In this document: in pieces, positions 1-5,446 of the stretch
Numbering within the stretch: position 1 is the first letter of the stretch
How the letters are laid out: each line of letters starts with the position of its first letter
Assembly: GCA_003218525.1 (NCBI GenBank)
Contig: QHNU01000119.1
Span: forward strand, 1 to 5,446
Direction of reading: 5' to 3'
From: Verrucomicrobiota bacterium
GTDB taxonomy: Bacteria > Verrucomicrobiota > Verrucomicrobiia > Chthoniobacterales > UBA10450
Length of the DNA: 5,446 nt
Translations under genes and position numbers: made by a program
Notes under the pieces: model-generated
The model's database searches: none
The model's input: the letters and a program-made list of their open reading frames with translations, nothing else
Told to the model about the DNA's origin: nothing

Positions 1-354
1 CGCAAAGTTCTTCCCATCGTAAGCGTGCAAAACCAGTACAACATCACTAACCGAAAGTGGGAAAGAACTCTGATTTACTGTGCGAAACAGGGAATCGCGT
101 TTATGCCATGGTCGCCGATTGGTGGAAGCAGAGGTTTGCGGGAGGGCGAGGCGCTGGAAGCGGCCGCCAAAGATTATCACACGAGCGCCGTCCAGCTCGC
201 GCTCGCCTGGCTTCTGCACCGATCGCCGGTGATGTTGCCAATTCCGGGGACGTCGTCGGTCGCACACTTGGAAGAAAACGTCGCGGCCGCGGCGCTTACC
301 TTAACTCCGACAGAATGGCAACGGATCGATGCGCTGGCGAACCGAGCCGTTTAG
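1..354 (+). CDS. Aldo/keto reductase, C-terminal part (5' end outside window)
   Basis: This is the last 117 residues of an NAD(P)H-dependent aldo/keto reductase, a cytoplasmic TIM-barrel enzyme that reduces aldehydes and ketones. The visible part starts in the late barrel with VQNQYNITNR (residues 9-18), the family's usual substrate-pocket strand. It continues with GIAFMPWSPIGG (31-42) and ALAWLLHRSPVMLPIPGTSS (67-86). The IPGTSS-x-x-H-L-x-E-N block is the classic cofactor-binding end of the family, where the adenosine phosphate is held. The tail LTPTEWQRIDAL is also typical. The catalytic Asp/Tyr/Lys/His tetrad lies upstream of the window. From memory, the sequence resembles the YdbC/pyridoxine 4-dehydrogenase-like branch, but the substrate cannot be read from this fragment. 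It ends with TAG, and no clear terminator follows in the 149-bp gap. Confidence 0.93.
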   Translation, partial: RKVLPIVSVQNQYNITNRKWERTLIYCAKQGIAFMPWSPIGGSRGLREGEALEAAAKDYHTSAVQLALAWLLHRSPVMLPIPGTSSVAHLEENVAAAALTLTPTEWQRIDALANRAV

Positions 355-503
355 GGCCTTCTCTGTCGTGCCGAACTATCACTGGTTATTCTTCCGCCGC
401 ACCAGACAACCTTGTCCTTGTCCGGTGCCGCCTCGTATGGTCTTGCGCTGTTAAAAGAAATCTGCCATTGACACGGGGTGCCAAACATTTTCCGAGAAAG
501 ACT

Positions 504-1028
504 ATGAAGATATTTTATGTTGCGTTGCTGGTTTCATTTACCCTGACGATCGGCCTTCCGGCAGCAGAAGAGGAAACTACGCACCTCGCAGGACGCGGTG
601 CGAAAACGCCCGGACATCCGGGCTACATGCAAGTCACGGATACCGATAAGGCGATGGAACGAGCGGTGGAACACGCGCAGCGTTCACTCGGCTTTTTCAT
701 GGCGGCATTGCGCGCGAATAAGCCGGGCGATACGACCTTCGAGATCAAGAAAGGCTTCGTCGATGCCGATAGATGTGAGCATCTGTGGATCAACAAAATC
801 ACCTATGACGGGAAAATTTTCCACGGTCGGATTAATAATCGCCCGCTTGAGGTGAAAAATGTGCAGCTGGGTCAGCGAGTGACGCTCGCTCCGCGCGAAG
901 TATCCGATTGGATGTTCTTGAAGAATGGCAAACTAATGGGCGGCTACACCACGCGGGTGCTTTACGCGCGGCTTTCGCCAGAGGACAAGGCGCTGTTCGA
1001 CAAGGAAGCAGACTTTAAGATCGAATAG
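504..1028 (+). CDS. Secreted DUF2314 domain protein
   Basis: This gene encodes 174 residues. Residues 1-20 form a Sec signal peptide: MK, then a hydrophobic core, with likely cleavage after LPA just before AEEE. The mature protein is therefore probably periplasmic or exported. From about residue 48 to 157 it matches the DUF2314 (YegJ-like) family. Recognisable pieces are AVEHAQRSLGFFMAAL (54-69), CEHLWINKITYDGKIFHGRI (91-110), and the signature SDWMFLKNGKLMGGYTTRVL (134-153). The molecular function of DUF2314 is not known. The frame stays open upstream to position 57, but that stretch crosses the aldo/keto reductase gene and has no family resemblance. The ATG at 504 directly precedes the signal peptide and has a weak purine-rich ribosome site (GAGAAAG), so it is the chosen start. 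It is followed after 5 bases by a probable lipoprotein gene, suggesting one operon. Confidence 0.88.
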   Translation: MKIFYVALLVSFTLTIGLPAAEEETTHLAGRGAKTPGHPGYMQVTDTDKAMERAVEHAQRSLGFFMAALRANKPGDTTFEIKKGFVDADRCEHLWINKITYDGKIFHGRINNRPLEVKNVQLGQRVTLAPREVSDWMFLKNGKLMGGYTTRVLYARLSPEDKALFDKEADFKIE

Positions 1029-1030
1029 GA
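1027..1030 (+). promoter_or_regulatory. Ribosome binding site overlapping upstream stop codon
   Basis: AGGA shares bases with the TAG stop of the DUF2314 gene (1026-1028) and sits 3 bases before the ATG at 1034. The overlap suggests translational coupling. It supports the 1034 start over the in-frame ATG at 1118, which has no comparable site. Confidence 0.55.
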
Positions 1031-1033
1031 AAC

Positions 1034-1429
1034 ATGAAGACGGATTTCTCAGCGAAAAACATCAACAATGCCACACAAACGGATTTGCCGGATGAACGAT
1101 TCCCGCGGTCCGGCGTAATGCTTCTTATAAGTGCGGTCTTGGTGTCTGTCGTCGCCATAAGTTTCCCTGGATGCGCCGATGGAGGTTCTTATGTAGCCGG
1201 ATATAGCGCCTCCTATTACGCCCCGGATTATAGTCCGTATTACAGCGACTATCTTTACGGTGGCGAACCTTACTGGGGCTTCGGTCCCTATTATAACACC
1301 GATATTATCATACACGGGGGGCACCACCGCCTCTATTACGGAGGGCACCATTTCGCACCCGATTGGGGCGGTGGATTTTCGCGCGTGGGCGGAGGCGCTT
1401 TCCACGGCGGTGGCGGGCGCGGCCGATAG
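1034..1429 (+). CDS. Small Tyr/Gly/His-rich probable lipoprotein, function unknown
   Basis: This gene encodes 131 residues that I cannot assign to a named family. Residues 1-28 are polar with two Arg (22, 25). Residues 29-45 form one hydrophobic segment ending in SFPGC, so Cys47 could be a lipidated cysteine. The lipobox is imperfect because Pro sits where Ala or Ser is usual, so a plain membrane anchor remains possible. After Cys47 the protein is low-complexity: 14 tyrosines fall between residues 53 and 102. A Gly/His stretch follows (HGGHH at 94-98, GGHH at 103-106), and the C-terminus is Gly-rich, ending GRGR. Such composition is common in surface or envelope proteins, and the clustered His could bind metal; both are inference. 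The start at 1034 is favoured by the AGGA site. The gene is probably cotranscribed with the DUF2314 gene. Confidence 0.75.
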   Translation: MKTDFSAKNINNATQTDLPDERFPRSGVMLLISAVLVSVVAISFPGCADGGSYVAGYSASYYAPDYSPYYSDYLYGGEPYWGFGPYYNTDIIIHGGHHRLYYGGHHFAPDWGGGFSRVGGGAFHGGGGRGR

Positions 1430-1650
1430 TTGCAAATTGTTCGGAGGCGATCTAGCACGATCATTCACGCTCGACCGTGAAAAATAGGATCGGGGTTAAG
1501 ACTGTGGTGACGGCGTGTCGGGTAATCAGGCTACCGCGATGGGTATATACGATGCGGGAGACCGAAAGAGGTCGTTCTCGATCCCTAATAAGAGGCGAGT
1601 AGGAGCCTGTCGAACGCAAGGGTTCGCGCGCAGAACGAGAATTTAGGATA
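1430..1650. other. Gene-free spacer with several short inverted repeats
   Basis: I see no convincing gene here. The stretch holds several short dyads: TTCACG/CGTGAA with a 6-base loop (1464-1481), a longer-range pair GGATCG/CGATCC (1487-1492 with 1579-1584) enclosing GACC/GGTC (1560-1573), AGGC/GCCT (1593-1607), and CGAAC/GTTCG (1611-1626). None is followed by a T-run, so they are not standard terminators. They may form a structured leader for the next gene, but stems of 4-6 pairs also arise by chance. TATATA at 1544-1549 lacks a matching -35 box. Confidence 0.3.
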
Positions 1651-2094
1651 TTGTTGCATGACTATGTTAGTTCGGCCGCTCGCTGCTCCCACTTTGCTGA
1701 CAATCACCCTCTCGGTTTCCGCACTTCTTGGCACGACGATTCACATTATGTCGCACTCGGGCCGCGCACCGGCTATTATCTAGTGCGCCCTGGCTCATCG
1801 TTGAGTCATCAGCTGGGCATCAACAGGGCTCCCACAGCTGATACGGCCGATCCGTTTAGCCATGGATATGGAGCCGATGCGCTTGCTTTCCGCTTTAACC
1901 GCGCCGTCATCCTAACCGCGCCGCCCGCTTATATCGTGCAAGCGACACCCAATAAATTCTACACTCAGCGAAATGCCAAAGCATTTTTCGGCCAACCCCA
2001 AAGCATTGAACGGCGGTCGGACGGTTTTGTCGCTTATTACACTATTCAGGCCTACAACCCGTCCGAAGATCGATCCGGCCGAGGCGGGCGCTAG
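1651..2094 (+). CDS. Hypothetical protein, probably a frameshifted gene
   Basis: This is an open frame of 147 codons, unrecognised. It can only begin at TTG (1651 or 1654) or at GTG (1783), because no ATG occurs in the frame. The part from about residue 38 to the end looks protein-like: RTGYYLVRPGSSLSH, then ALAFRFNRAVILTAPPAYIV and FVAYYTIQAYNP, with a charged Gly/Arg tail. The first 40 residues are Cys/His-rich and look less natural. In the same place another frame offers a better start: AGGA at 1645-1648, ATG at 1658, and a signal-peptide-like segment that stops at 1783. The simplest reading is one exported protein of about 145 residues that has lost one base (or gained two) between about 1735 and 1783. 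Alternatives are a sequencing error, or a true TTG start with the other frame being chance. No function is proposed. It converges with the exporter gene downstream. Confidence 0.45.
   Translation: MLHDYVSSAARCSHFADNHPLGFRTSWHDDSHYVALGPRTGYYLVRPGSSLSHQLGINRAPTADTADPFSHGYGADALAFRFNRAVILTAPPAYIVQATPNKFYTQRNAKAFFGQPQSIERRSDGFVAYYTIQAYNPSEDRSGRGGR
1658..1783 (+). pseudogene. Signal-peptide-like N-terminal fragment, probable 5' end of the frameshifted gene
   Basis: The ATG at 1658 follows AGGA (1645-1648) at a 9-base spacing. It opens 41 codons that begin MTMLVRPLAAPTLL and continue with ITLSVSALLGTTIH before TAG at 1781-1783. One Arg followed by about 20 apolar residues is a reasonable export signal or membrane anchor. 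It is too short to be a whole secreted protein. The plausible continuation lies in the frame that ends at 2094. A real 41-residue membrane peptide cannot be excluded. Confidence 0.4.
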
Positions 2095-2374
2095 TCAGTC
2101 GGAAAAAGCCACTACAGCGCGAGTTCGCTACGACGCGTCACACGATTCGCGGCAGAGGAGCAACAGCCAAACTGCATCACGAAGTATCGTGTCGACGATC
2201 TTTCGTCCGAATTCCAGTAAATCCATAACGGCGCTCAACAGTAGCAAGGCTGATGCCGCGCCCCCTCGCTGTCATCGCGCTTGGATACATTTCGGCGAAA
2301 TCCTCATTATTAGATAAGGCGAAGCGAGGAAAACCAGTTTGAGCTGGGCGCTGATCGGGTACTTCACCGGACAG
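2095..2374. other. Convergent intergenic region, no gene seen
   Basis: These 280 bp lie between the 3' ends of the broken plus-strand gene and the minus-strand exporter. The open frame crossing it (to 2317) is Ser/Arg/Thr-rich without any recognisable fold and looks non-coding. A short hairpin CACGA-AGTA-TCGTG occurs at 2178-2191 without a T-run. No convincing terminator is visible for either gene. Confidence 0.4.
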
Positions 2375-4507
2375 TTATTTCTTTTTCCATTGCGCGCCTC
2401 CCAGCAGAGGCAAGACGAACAGATTAGCCAGAATGTCGATGATACAGCCGGCGAGTACAACCAAACCAAAACGCTGCGTTGGCGGAAAATCGGATAGGAC
2501 GAAGATGGCAAAGCCGGCGGCGATGATGACGTCAGAATAGACGATCCCGCGCCACTGTTCTTCGCGCGCGGCCACCCAAGCGGCCCACCCTTTCTTTCCG
2601 TCGCGTTGCGCGCGACGAACACCAAAAACGAGGTGAATCATCGAATCAATCGCAATGCCAATGCAGACGTTCGTAGCCGGCGCGGAGATAACATCCATCG
2701 GCACATGCAACCAGCCGATACCACCAAGCATGCACAGCGGCACGAGAGTCAAGCTCACGATCATTGCGACCGCGCCGCGGATGGATCGGGCGACAATCCA
2801 GGCAATAAGGATGAACACAAGATTCAACCAGAAGAGTCCAGTCACCAGACTCGAAGCGACAAGCTGGGCCAGACGTCCTTGCAAATGGTAGATGCCACCA
2901 ACCAGCCTCGGCTTGAATCCATACTTTCGTACGGTCGAACGCAAATCATCGACGACTTCGAGCCGGTGTTTGTCTCGACGGCTTTCTACCATTCGAAGCA
3001 GGAAAACGGTTTCGGTGCGATCCCGGTTGATAAAGCTTTTGGCGACGCGCGCATATTTCGGCTGCTCCATCATCTCCATCATCTTCTCGTAGCTGATCAG
3101 GAAGGAGAACGGCGTTCGATCGCCTTCGGCCAGGAGAGTCGGAAGTGAAATCACCGTTCCGACGTCCTTGTAATTTTCGAGTGCGCCGTGCAGCCGCCAC
3201 ATCTTCTGGTAAGCAGCGTCGGTATTCAATGGGCTGTCATCGGCGGAAGACACGACAAGCGTGAGGGGATTCGAGCCGCCGCTGTGGTCCACGTATTCCA
3301 GGCCGTCGCGAAGCTCCGAATGCGGTTTGAAATAATCGAGCAGACTCGGATCGGTGTTTACGCGTGTGAGACCTAATCCCAGGATGGCGCTAACCAGAAT
3401 TACACCTAATGATAGGAGACCGAACCGGCGCGACCAAAACCAATGCGGAGGTTCTTGCTCGACCAGTTTGCTCTCGCGCGGCACGGCCCAGCGGAGGAAG
3501 GGGGGGTACATCACGTACGCACAAATGAATGCCAGTACCGTCCCGAGCACACCGCCGAACCCGAGTTCACGCAACGGCTTGGCTTGAACAATCAACAAGC
3601 TACCGAATCCTAACGAGGCGCAAACCATCGACCAAAATGATGCCGGAAATGTCATCCGGCGCGCGGCTGTCGCGAGGTCCGGCGATTCCTTCCCCATTCG
3701 CCCCTTGCGGTCAGCCAGCGTCTGCCAATTAAAGGTCATGTAGACCAGGTGCGATAGCGCCACGACGAACACGATCGTGCCAAGATTAACGGTCAAGATG
3801 CCGATCTTTTTTCCAAACATGGATTGGACGAGCAACGTTAACAAAACCGCGCTCGTGCAAGTGGCGAGCATCCCTATAAAGACACGCGCCGAGTGGAACA
3901 TCGCGGCCATCGTCAGCCCAAATAAAACGACGGCAGTGAGGCTAAAATACCAAAAATCGTGTGTCAGGCTGCGCCGGATCATTTCAACCACATAGGGCGG
4001 CCCAGCGATGTGAATTCGAAAATCTTTGTCATCCAATTCGTGTATGATCCGTTCAAGGCGTCTGATCACTTTTTCCGTCTCCTTTCCCTCGGTGAACAGG
4101 ATCAGGTTGGTCGACTTGCGGTCCTTCGCGATCAGTAGCCGACTCCAAAACGGACTCGCCACGGCATCCTGAAAACTTTTCGGACCATTAGTGACGCTTT
4201 TCACCGAAGTGACAGCTTCAATGTCCTCGACCTGCTGGGTGAGTCTGTGAATTCGACCTAGATATCGCCCCGATGAAATGTCCCGCGATGACACGGCCAG
4301 GATAACCTCCGGCTGTGATGGGAAATGCTGTTCAATTTTTTTTGACTGCTGGAACTGAGGATCATTGGTTGAGAAGAAAAAGTTCTCATCCACCACCGGC
4401 TTCAGATCGACGAAAGCCGCTACCAATCCGAACAACCCCACTGTGACCAGCAGCATCAGCCAGTGCATCCCTGATGGGATCCGATCCTTGAGCATGGGAT
4501 AGATCAT
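2375..4507 (-). CDS. RND superfamily exporter, MMPL/SSD-type
   Basis: This gene encodes 710 residues with the duplicated RND layout, giving 12 predicted membrane segments. TM1 is at about 15-33, followed by a periplasmic loop (34-183). TM2-TM6 lie between 184 and 335. TM7 is at 361-380, followed by a second periplasmic loop (381-550). TM8-TM12 lie between 551 and 702. Proteins of this group sit in the inner membrane and use the proton gradient to move lipids or other hydrophobic compounds. The TM10 motif GIAIDSMIHL (617-626) matches the family's proton-relay region, with Asp621. The equivalent place in TM4 reads VALSHLVYM, with His253 instead of Asp. The length is shorter than AcrB-type drug pumps (about 1000 residues) and fits the MMPL/'predicted RND exporter' class. 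No adaptor or outer-membrane partner is visible nearby. The ATG at 4507 lacks a clear Shine-Dalgarno; the alternative ATG at 4495 (MLKDR) is no better. The substrate is unknown. Confidence 0.93.
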   Translation of the reverse strand: MIYPMLKDRIPSGMHWLMLLVTVGLFGLVAAFVDLKPVVDENFFFSTNDPQFQQSKKIEQHFPSQPEVILAVSSRDISSGRYLGRIHRLTQQVEDIEAVTSVKSVTNGPKSFQDAVASPFWSRLLIAKDRKSTNLILFTEGKETEKVIRRLERIIHELDDKDFRIHIAGPPYVVEMIRRSLTHDFWYFSLTAVVLFGLTMAAMFHSARVFIGMLATCTSAVLLTLLVQSMFGKKIGILTVNLGTIVFVVALSHLVYMTFNWQTLADRKGRMGKESPDLATAARRMTFPASFWSMVCASLGFGSLLIVQAKPLRELGFGGVLGTVLAFICAYVMYPPFLRWAVPRESKLVEQEPPHWFWSRRFGLLSLGVILVSAILGLGLTRVNTDPSLLDYFKPHSELRDGLEYVDHSGGSNPLTLVVSSADDSPLNTDAAYQKMWRLHGALENYKDVGTVISLPTLLAEGDRTPFSFLISYEKMMEMMEQPKYARVAKSFINRDRTETVFLLRMVESRRDKHRLEVVDDLRSTVRKYGFKPRLVGGIYHLQGRLAQLVASSLVTGLFWLNLVFILIAWIVARSIRGAVAMIVSLTLVPLCMLGGIGWLHVPMDVISAPATNVCIGIAIDSMIHLVFGVRRAQRDGKKGWAAWVAAREEQWRGIVYSDVIIAAGFAIFVLSDFPPTQRFGLVVLAGCIIDILANLFVLPLLGGAQWKKK

Positions 4508-4606
4508 GACCCGATTCGGGGCTGTCGACCAGTAAGTCCAATGCTGCAGGCTCGCCGCTTTTCGGATTTTCCGACCGGGAGCGCTTGACGCTGGAAGATT
4601 ACGAGT
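4508..4606. promoter_or_regulatory. Divergent intergenic region with a short palindrome
   Basis: These 99 bp separate two divergently transcribed genes and should hold both promoters. A dyad TCGGA-TTT-TCCGA lies at 4562-4574 and could be an operator. TTGACG at 4585-4590 resembles a -35 box for the plus-strand gene. Its best -10 partner (TATGTT, 4606-4611) overlaps the ATG at 4607, which would favour a later start. Nothing convincing is seen for the minus strand. Confidence 0.25.
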
Positions 4607-4864
4607 ATGTTGCTCGCCAATTCTGTTACGCCCGCGTTACTTTTGCCGCGACCGCGCAACGAACTCCCTCCCGCCGTGAATCGAGAATTAAAAAAGTCTC
4701 ACGATAAGAAAACCAAGTCACTGAAACTGCGCGATTTGACACCAAAAAGGGACACAAAAGGAGGAGCCGGCAAAGCGTCTGCTCCGTCTGGCGGCCCGAC
4801 ATCGACCGTCCCGACGTCGCTCGACGAATTTCTCAAAAGCGATTCCCTACGGATCAAGCGTTGA
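4607..4864 (+). CDS. Small basic protein with D-L-x-P-K-x-D-x-K-G-G motif
   Basis: This gene encodes 85 residues. Residues 24-51 are rich in Lys and Arg and lead into DLTPKRDTKGG (43-53). A Gly/Ala/Ser/Pro/Thr linker follows (54-70), then a short tail SLDEFLKSDSLRIKR. I recall similar DLxPKKDxKGG motifs in short uncharacterised proteins of soil bacteria, but I know of no assigned function. The K-G-G followed by a small-residue tail resembles a leader/core junction of a processed peptide, though the residues before it do not follow the classical double-glycine leader pattern. GGAAGA at 4593-4598, 8 bases before the ATG, supports the 4607 start. The first 23 residues (Leu/Pro-rich) look unlike the rest, and GTG at 4676 would give a 62-residue protein centred on the motif. 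It is divergent from the exporter gene; a functional link is only speculation. Confidence 0.6.
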   Translation: MLLANSVTPALLLPRPRNELPPAVNRELKKSHDKKTKSLKLRDLTPKRDTKGGAGKASAPSGGPTSTVPTSLDEFLKSDSLRIKR

Positions 4865-5130
4865 GCGTACAAACGGCTGCGAATGCCGCGACCAACGCGA
4901 GGGGTTATTGTCTTTACGATTGTAGCGGGCGTCCGCAATGATCATGCAGCAATTCCTTCGCACCCATAATCCCCCTGCGGGAATCTGGATTAGGATCAGC
5001 TCCTAAATTAAGGAGCCGTAGTTTTTTCATGTCGCGAAAAATGAGAGAACACAACTGCGGAGATCAGCCGTGACTGGTTGTGACGGAACAAAATTGCGCC
5101 GACCATCCTCTAATTTAGAAAAGAGCCAAA
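4865..5130. other. Intergenic region before the DUF899 gene
   Basis: No gene is supported here. It contains a possible terminator (4999-5027) and an 11-base perfect dyad TCTAA-T-TTAGA (5109-5119) just upstream of the DUF899 ribosome site. The dyad core is similar to the AT-rich loop of the terminator hairpin (CCTAAATTAAGG). A promoter for the DUF899 gene is expected between about 5028 and 5125, but no good -35/-10 pair was found. Confidence 0.35.
4999..5027 (+). terminator. Possible Rho-independent terminator
   Basis: GCTCCT (4999-5004) pairs with AGGAGC (5011-5016) across a 6-base loop, and TTTTTT follows at 5022-5027. The stem is short and five bases separate it from the T-run, so termination may be weak. 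It would end transcription from the small KGG-motif gene 135 bp upstream. Confidence 0.4.
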
Positions 5131-5135
5131 AGGAG
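5131..5135 (+). promoter_or_regulatory. Strong ribosome binding site deciding the DUF899 start
   Basis: AGGAG lies 8 bases before the ATG at 5144 and only 2 bases before an in-frame ATG at 5138. The spacing favours 5144. Confidence 0.7.
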
Positions 5136-5143
5136 AAATGTTT

Positions 5144-5446
5144 ATGAGCGCTGATTGGATAGACCTGCAACAAACCGTTGATCGTCGTGAATCCGCCGAT
5201 TACCGGAAGCGGCGACAGGAACTTCAACAGGCGGAGATCGCCCTAATGCGACAACGTGAGCAAGTAGCGGAAATGCGCCGCGCGCTTCCAACCGGCGCCG
5301 TGATAAAGCAAGATTACATCTTTCAAGAAGGTTCGGCTGACCTGGCCGCTGGCGATAAACCGGTCCGCGAAGTGCGCCTGTCGCAACTATTCACCGCGCC
5401 CAAACGGTCCCTCATTCTGTACCATTTCATGTACGGCAAAGGTCAA
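5144..5446 (+). CDS. DUF899 family thioredoxin-like protein, N-terminal part (3' end outside window)
   Basis: 101 codons are visible with no stop before the window ends. The N-terminus shows the usual DUF899 start. A charged helix (about 15-47) contains AEIALMRQREQVAEMRRALP. It is followed by GAVIKQDYIFQEG (51-63), the strand VREVRLSQLF, and RSLILYHFMYGKG (88-100). The last part is the first core strand of a thioredoxin-like fold. The family normally continues with a CPMC-type segment just after this point, which would lie beyond the window. DUF899 proteins are predicted cytoplasmic thioredoxin-like proteins with no firmly established reaction. No signal peptide is present. The ATG at 5144 is chosen on ribosome-site spacing; 5138 would add only two residues. 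Confidence 0.9.
   Translation, partial: MSADWIDLQQTVDRRESADYRKRRQELQQAEIALMRQREQVAEMRRALPTGAVIKQDYIFQEGSADLAAGDKPVREVRLSQLFTAPKRSLILYHFMYGKGQ

Noticed and set aside
468..473. Perfect TTGACA (-35-like) before the DUF2314 gene
   Set aside because: No -10-like hexamer occurs 16-18 bases downstream, so I do not call a promoter.
57..503. Upstream extension of the DUF2314 open frame back to position 57
   Set aside because: It overlaps the aldo/keto reductase gene in another frame, lacks family similarity, and would bury the clear signal peptide that starts at 504.
1049..1468. Minus-strand open frame opposite the Tyr-rich gene
   Set aside because: It is explained by the composition of the plus-strand gene, has no recognisable domain, and lacks operon context.
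1973..2317. Plus-strand open frame crossing the end of the broken gene
   Set aside because: Ser/Arg/Thr-rich with no fold-like pattern; its first part is an out-of-frame reading of the hypothetical protein.
2330..2347. Hairpin CCAG/CTGG followed by four T on the minus strand, downstream of the exporter
   Set aside because: A 4-bp stem with a 4-base T-run is too weak to call a terminator.
2337..2390. Plus-strand reading SWALIGYFTGQLFLFPL, resembling a membrane segment
   Set aside because: No start codon with a ribosome site, it runs into the antisense of the exporter, and it is too short to support a gene remnant.
2606..3148. Plus-strand 180-residue open frame inside the exporter gene
   Set aside because: Antisense shadow of the exporter; polar, Arg/Asp/His-rich sequence without any family resemblance.
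4699..4938. Minus-strand open frame opposite the KGG-motif gene
   Set aside because: No domain, no good ribosome site, and it is antisense to a better-supported plus-strand gene.
4938..5007. Very short plus-strand open frame starting ATGATCATG
   Set aside because: About 20 codons without a Shine-Dalgarno, ending inside the terminator hairpin.

Overview
The window looks like ordinary chromosomal DNA from a Gram-negative-type bacterium. It is moderately GC-rich, and its genes encode signal peptides, a probable lipoprotein and an RND-type inner-membrane exporter. The gene mix (DUF899, DUF2314, a small protein with a D-L-x-P-K-x-D-x-K-G-G motif, loosely packed genes) would fit a soil bacterium such as Verrucomicrobia or Acidobacteria. 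That placement is inference only; no rRNA, tRNA or marker gene is present to fix the taxonomy.

Left part, plus strand: the window opens inside an aldo/keto reductase gene (1-354, C-terminal 117 residues). After a 149-bp gap come two tightly coupled genes. The first encodes a secreted DUF2314-family protein (504-1028). The second encodes a small Tyr/Gly/His-rich probable lipoprotein (1034-1429). The stop codon of the first overlaps the ribosome binding site of the second. A 220-bp spacer with several short inverted repeats follows. After it lies a reading frame that appears broken (about 1651-2094): a good Shine-Dalgarno and an ATG lead into a signal-peptide-like segment in one frame, while the plausible body of the protein lies in another frame that has no ATG.

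Middle, minus strand: a 710-residue RND/MMPL-family exporter (4507-2375) converges on the broken gene. It has the usual duplicated layout of 12 predicted membrane segments and two periplasmic loops. The conserved intramembrane Asp is visible only in the C-terminal half.

Right part, plus strand: a 99-bp divergent spacer separates the exporter from a small basic protein (4607-4864) carrying the motif DLTPKRDTKGG. A possible terminator follows. The window ends inside a DUF899 (thioredoxin-like) gene with a strong Shine-Dalgarno (5144 onward).

No mobile element, CRISPR array, tRNA or rRNA was seen. I found no clear new multi-gene system. The items most worth a second look are the KGG-motif small protein divergent from the exporter, the frameshifted secreted-protein gene, and the coupled DUF2314/Tyr-rich lipoprotein pair.
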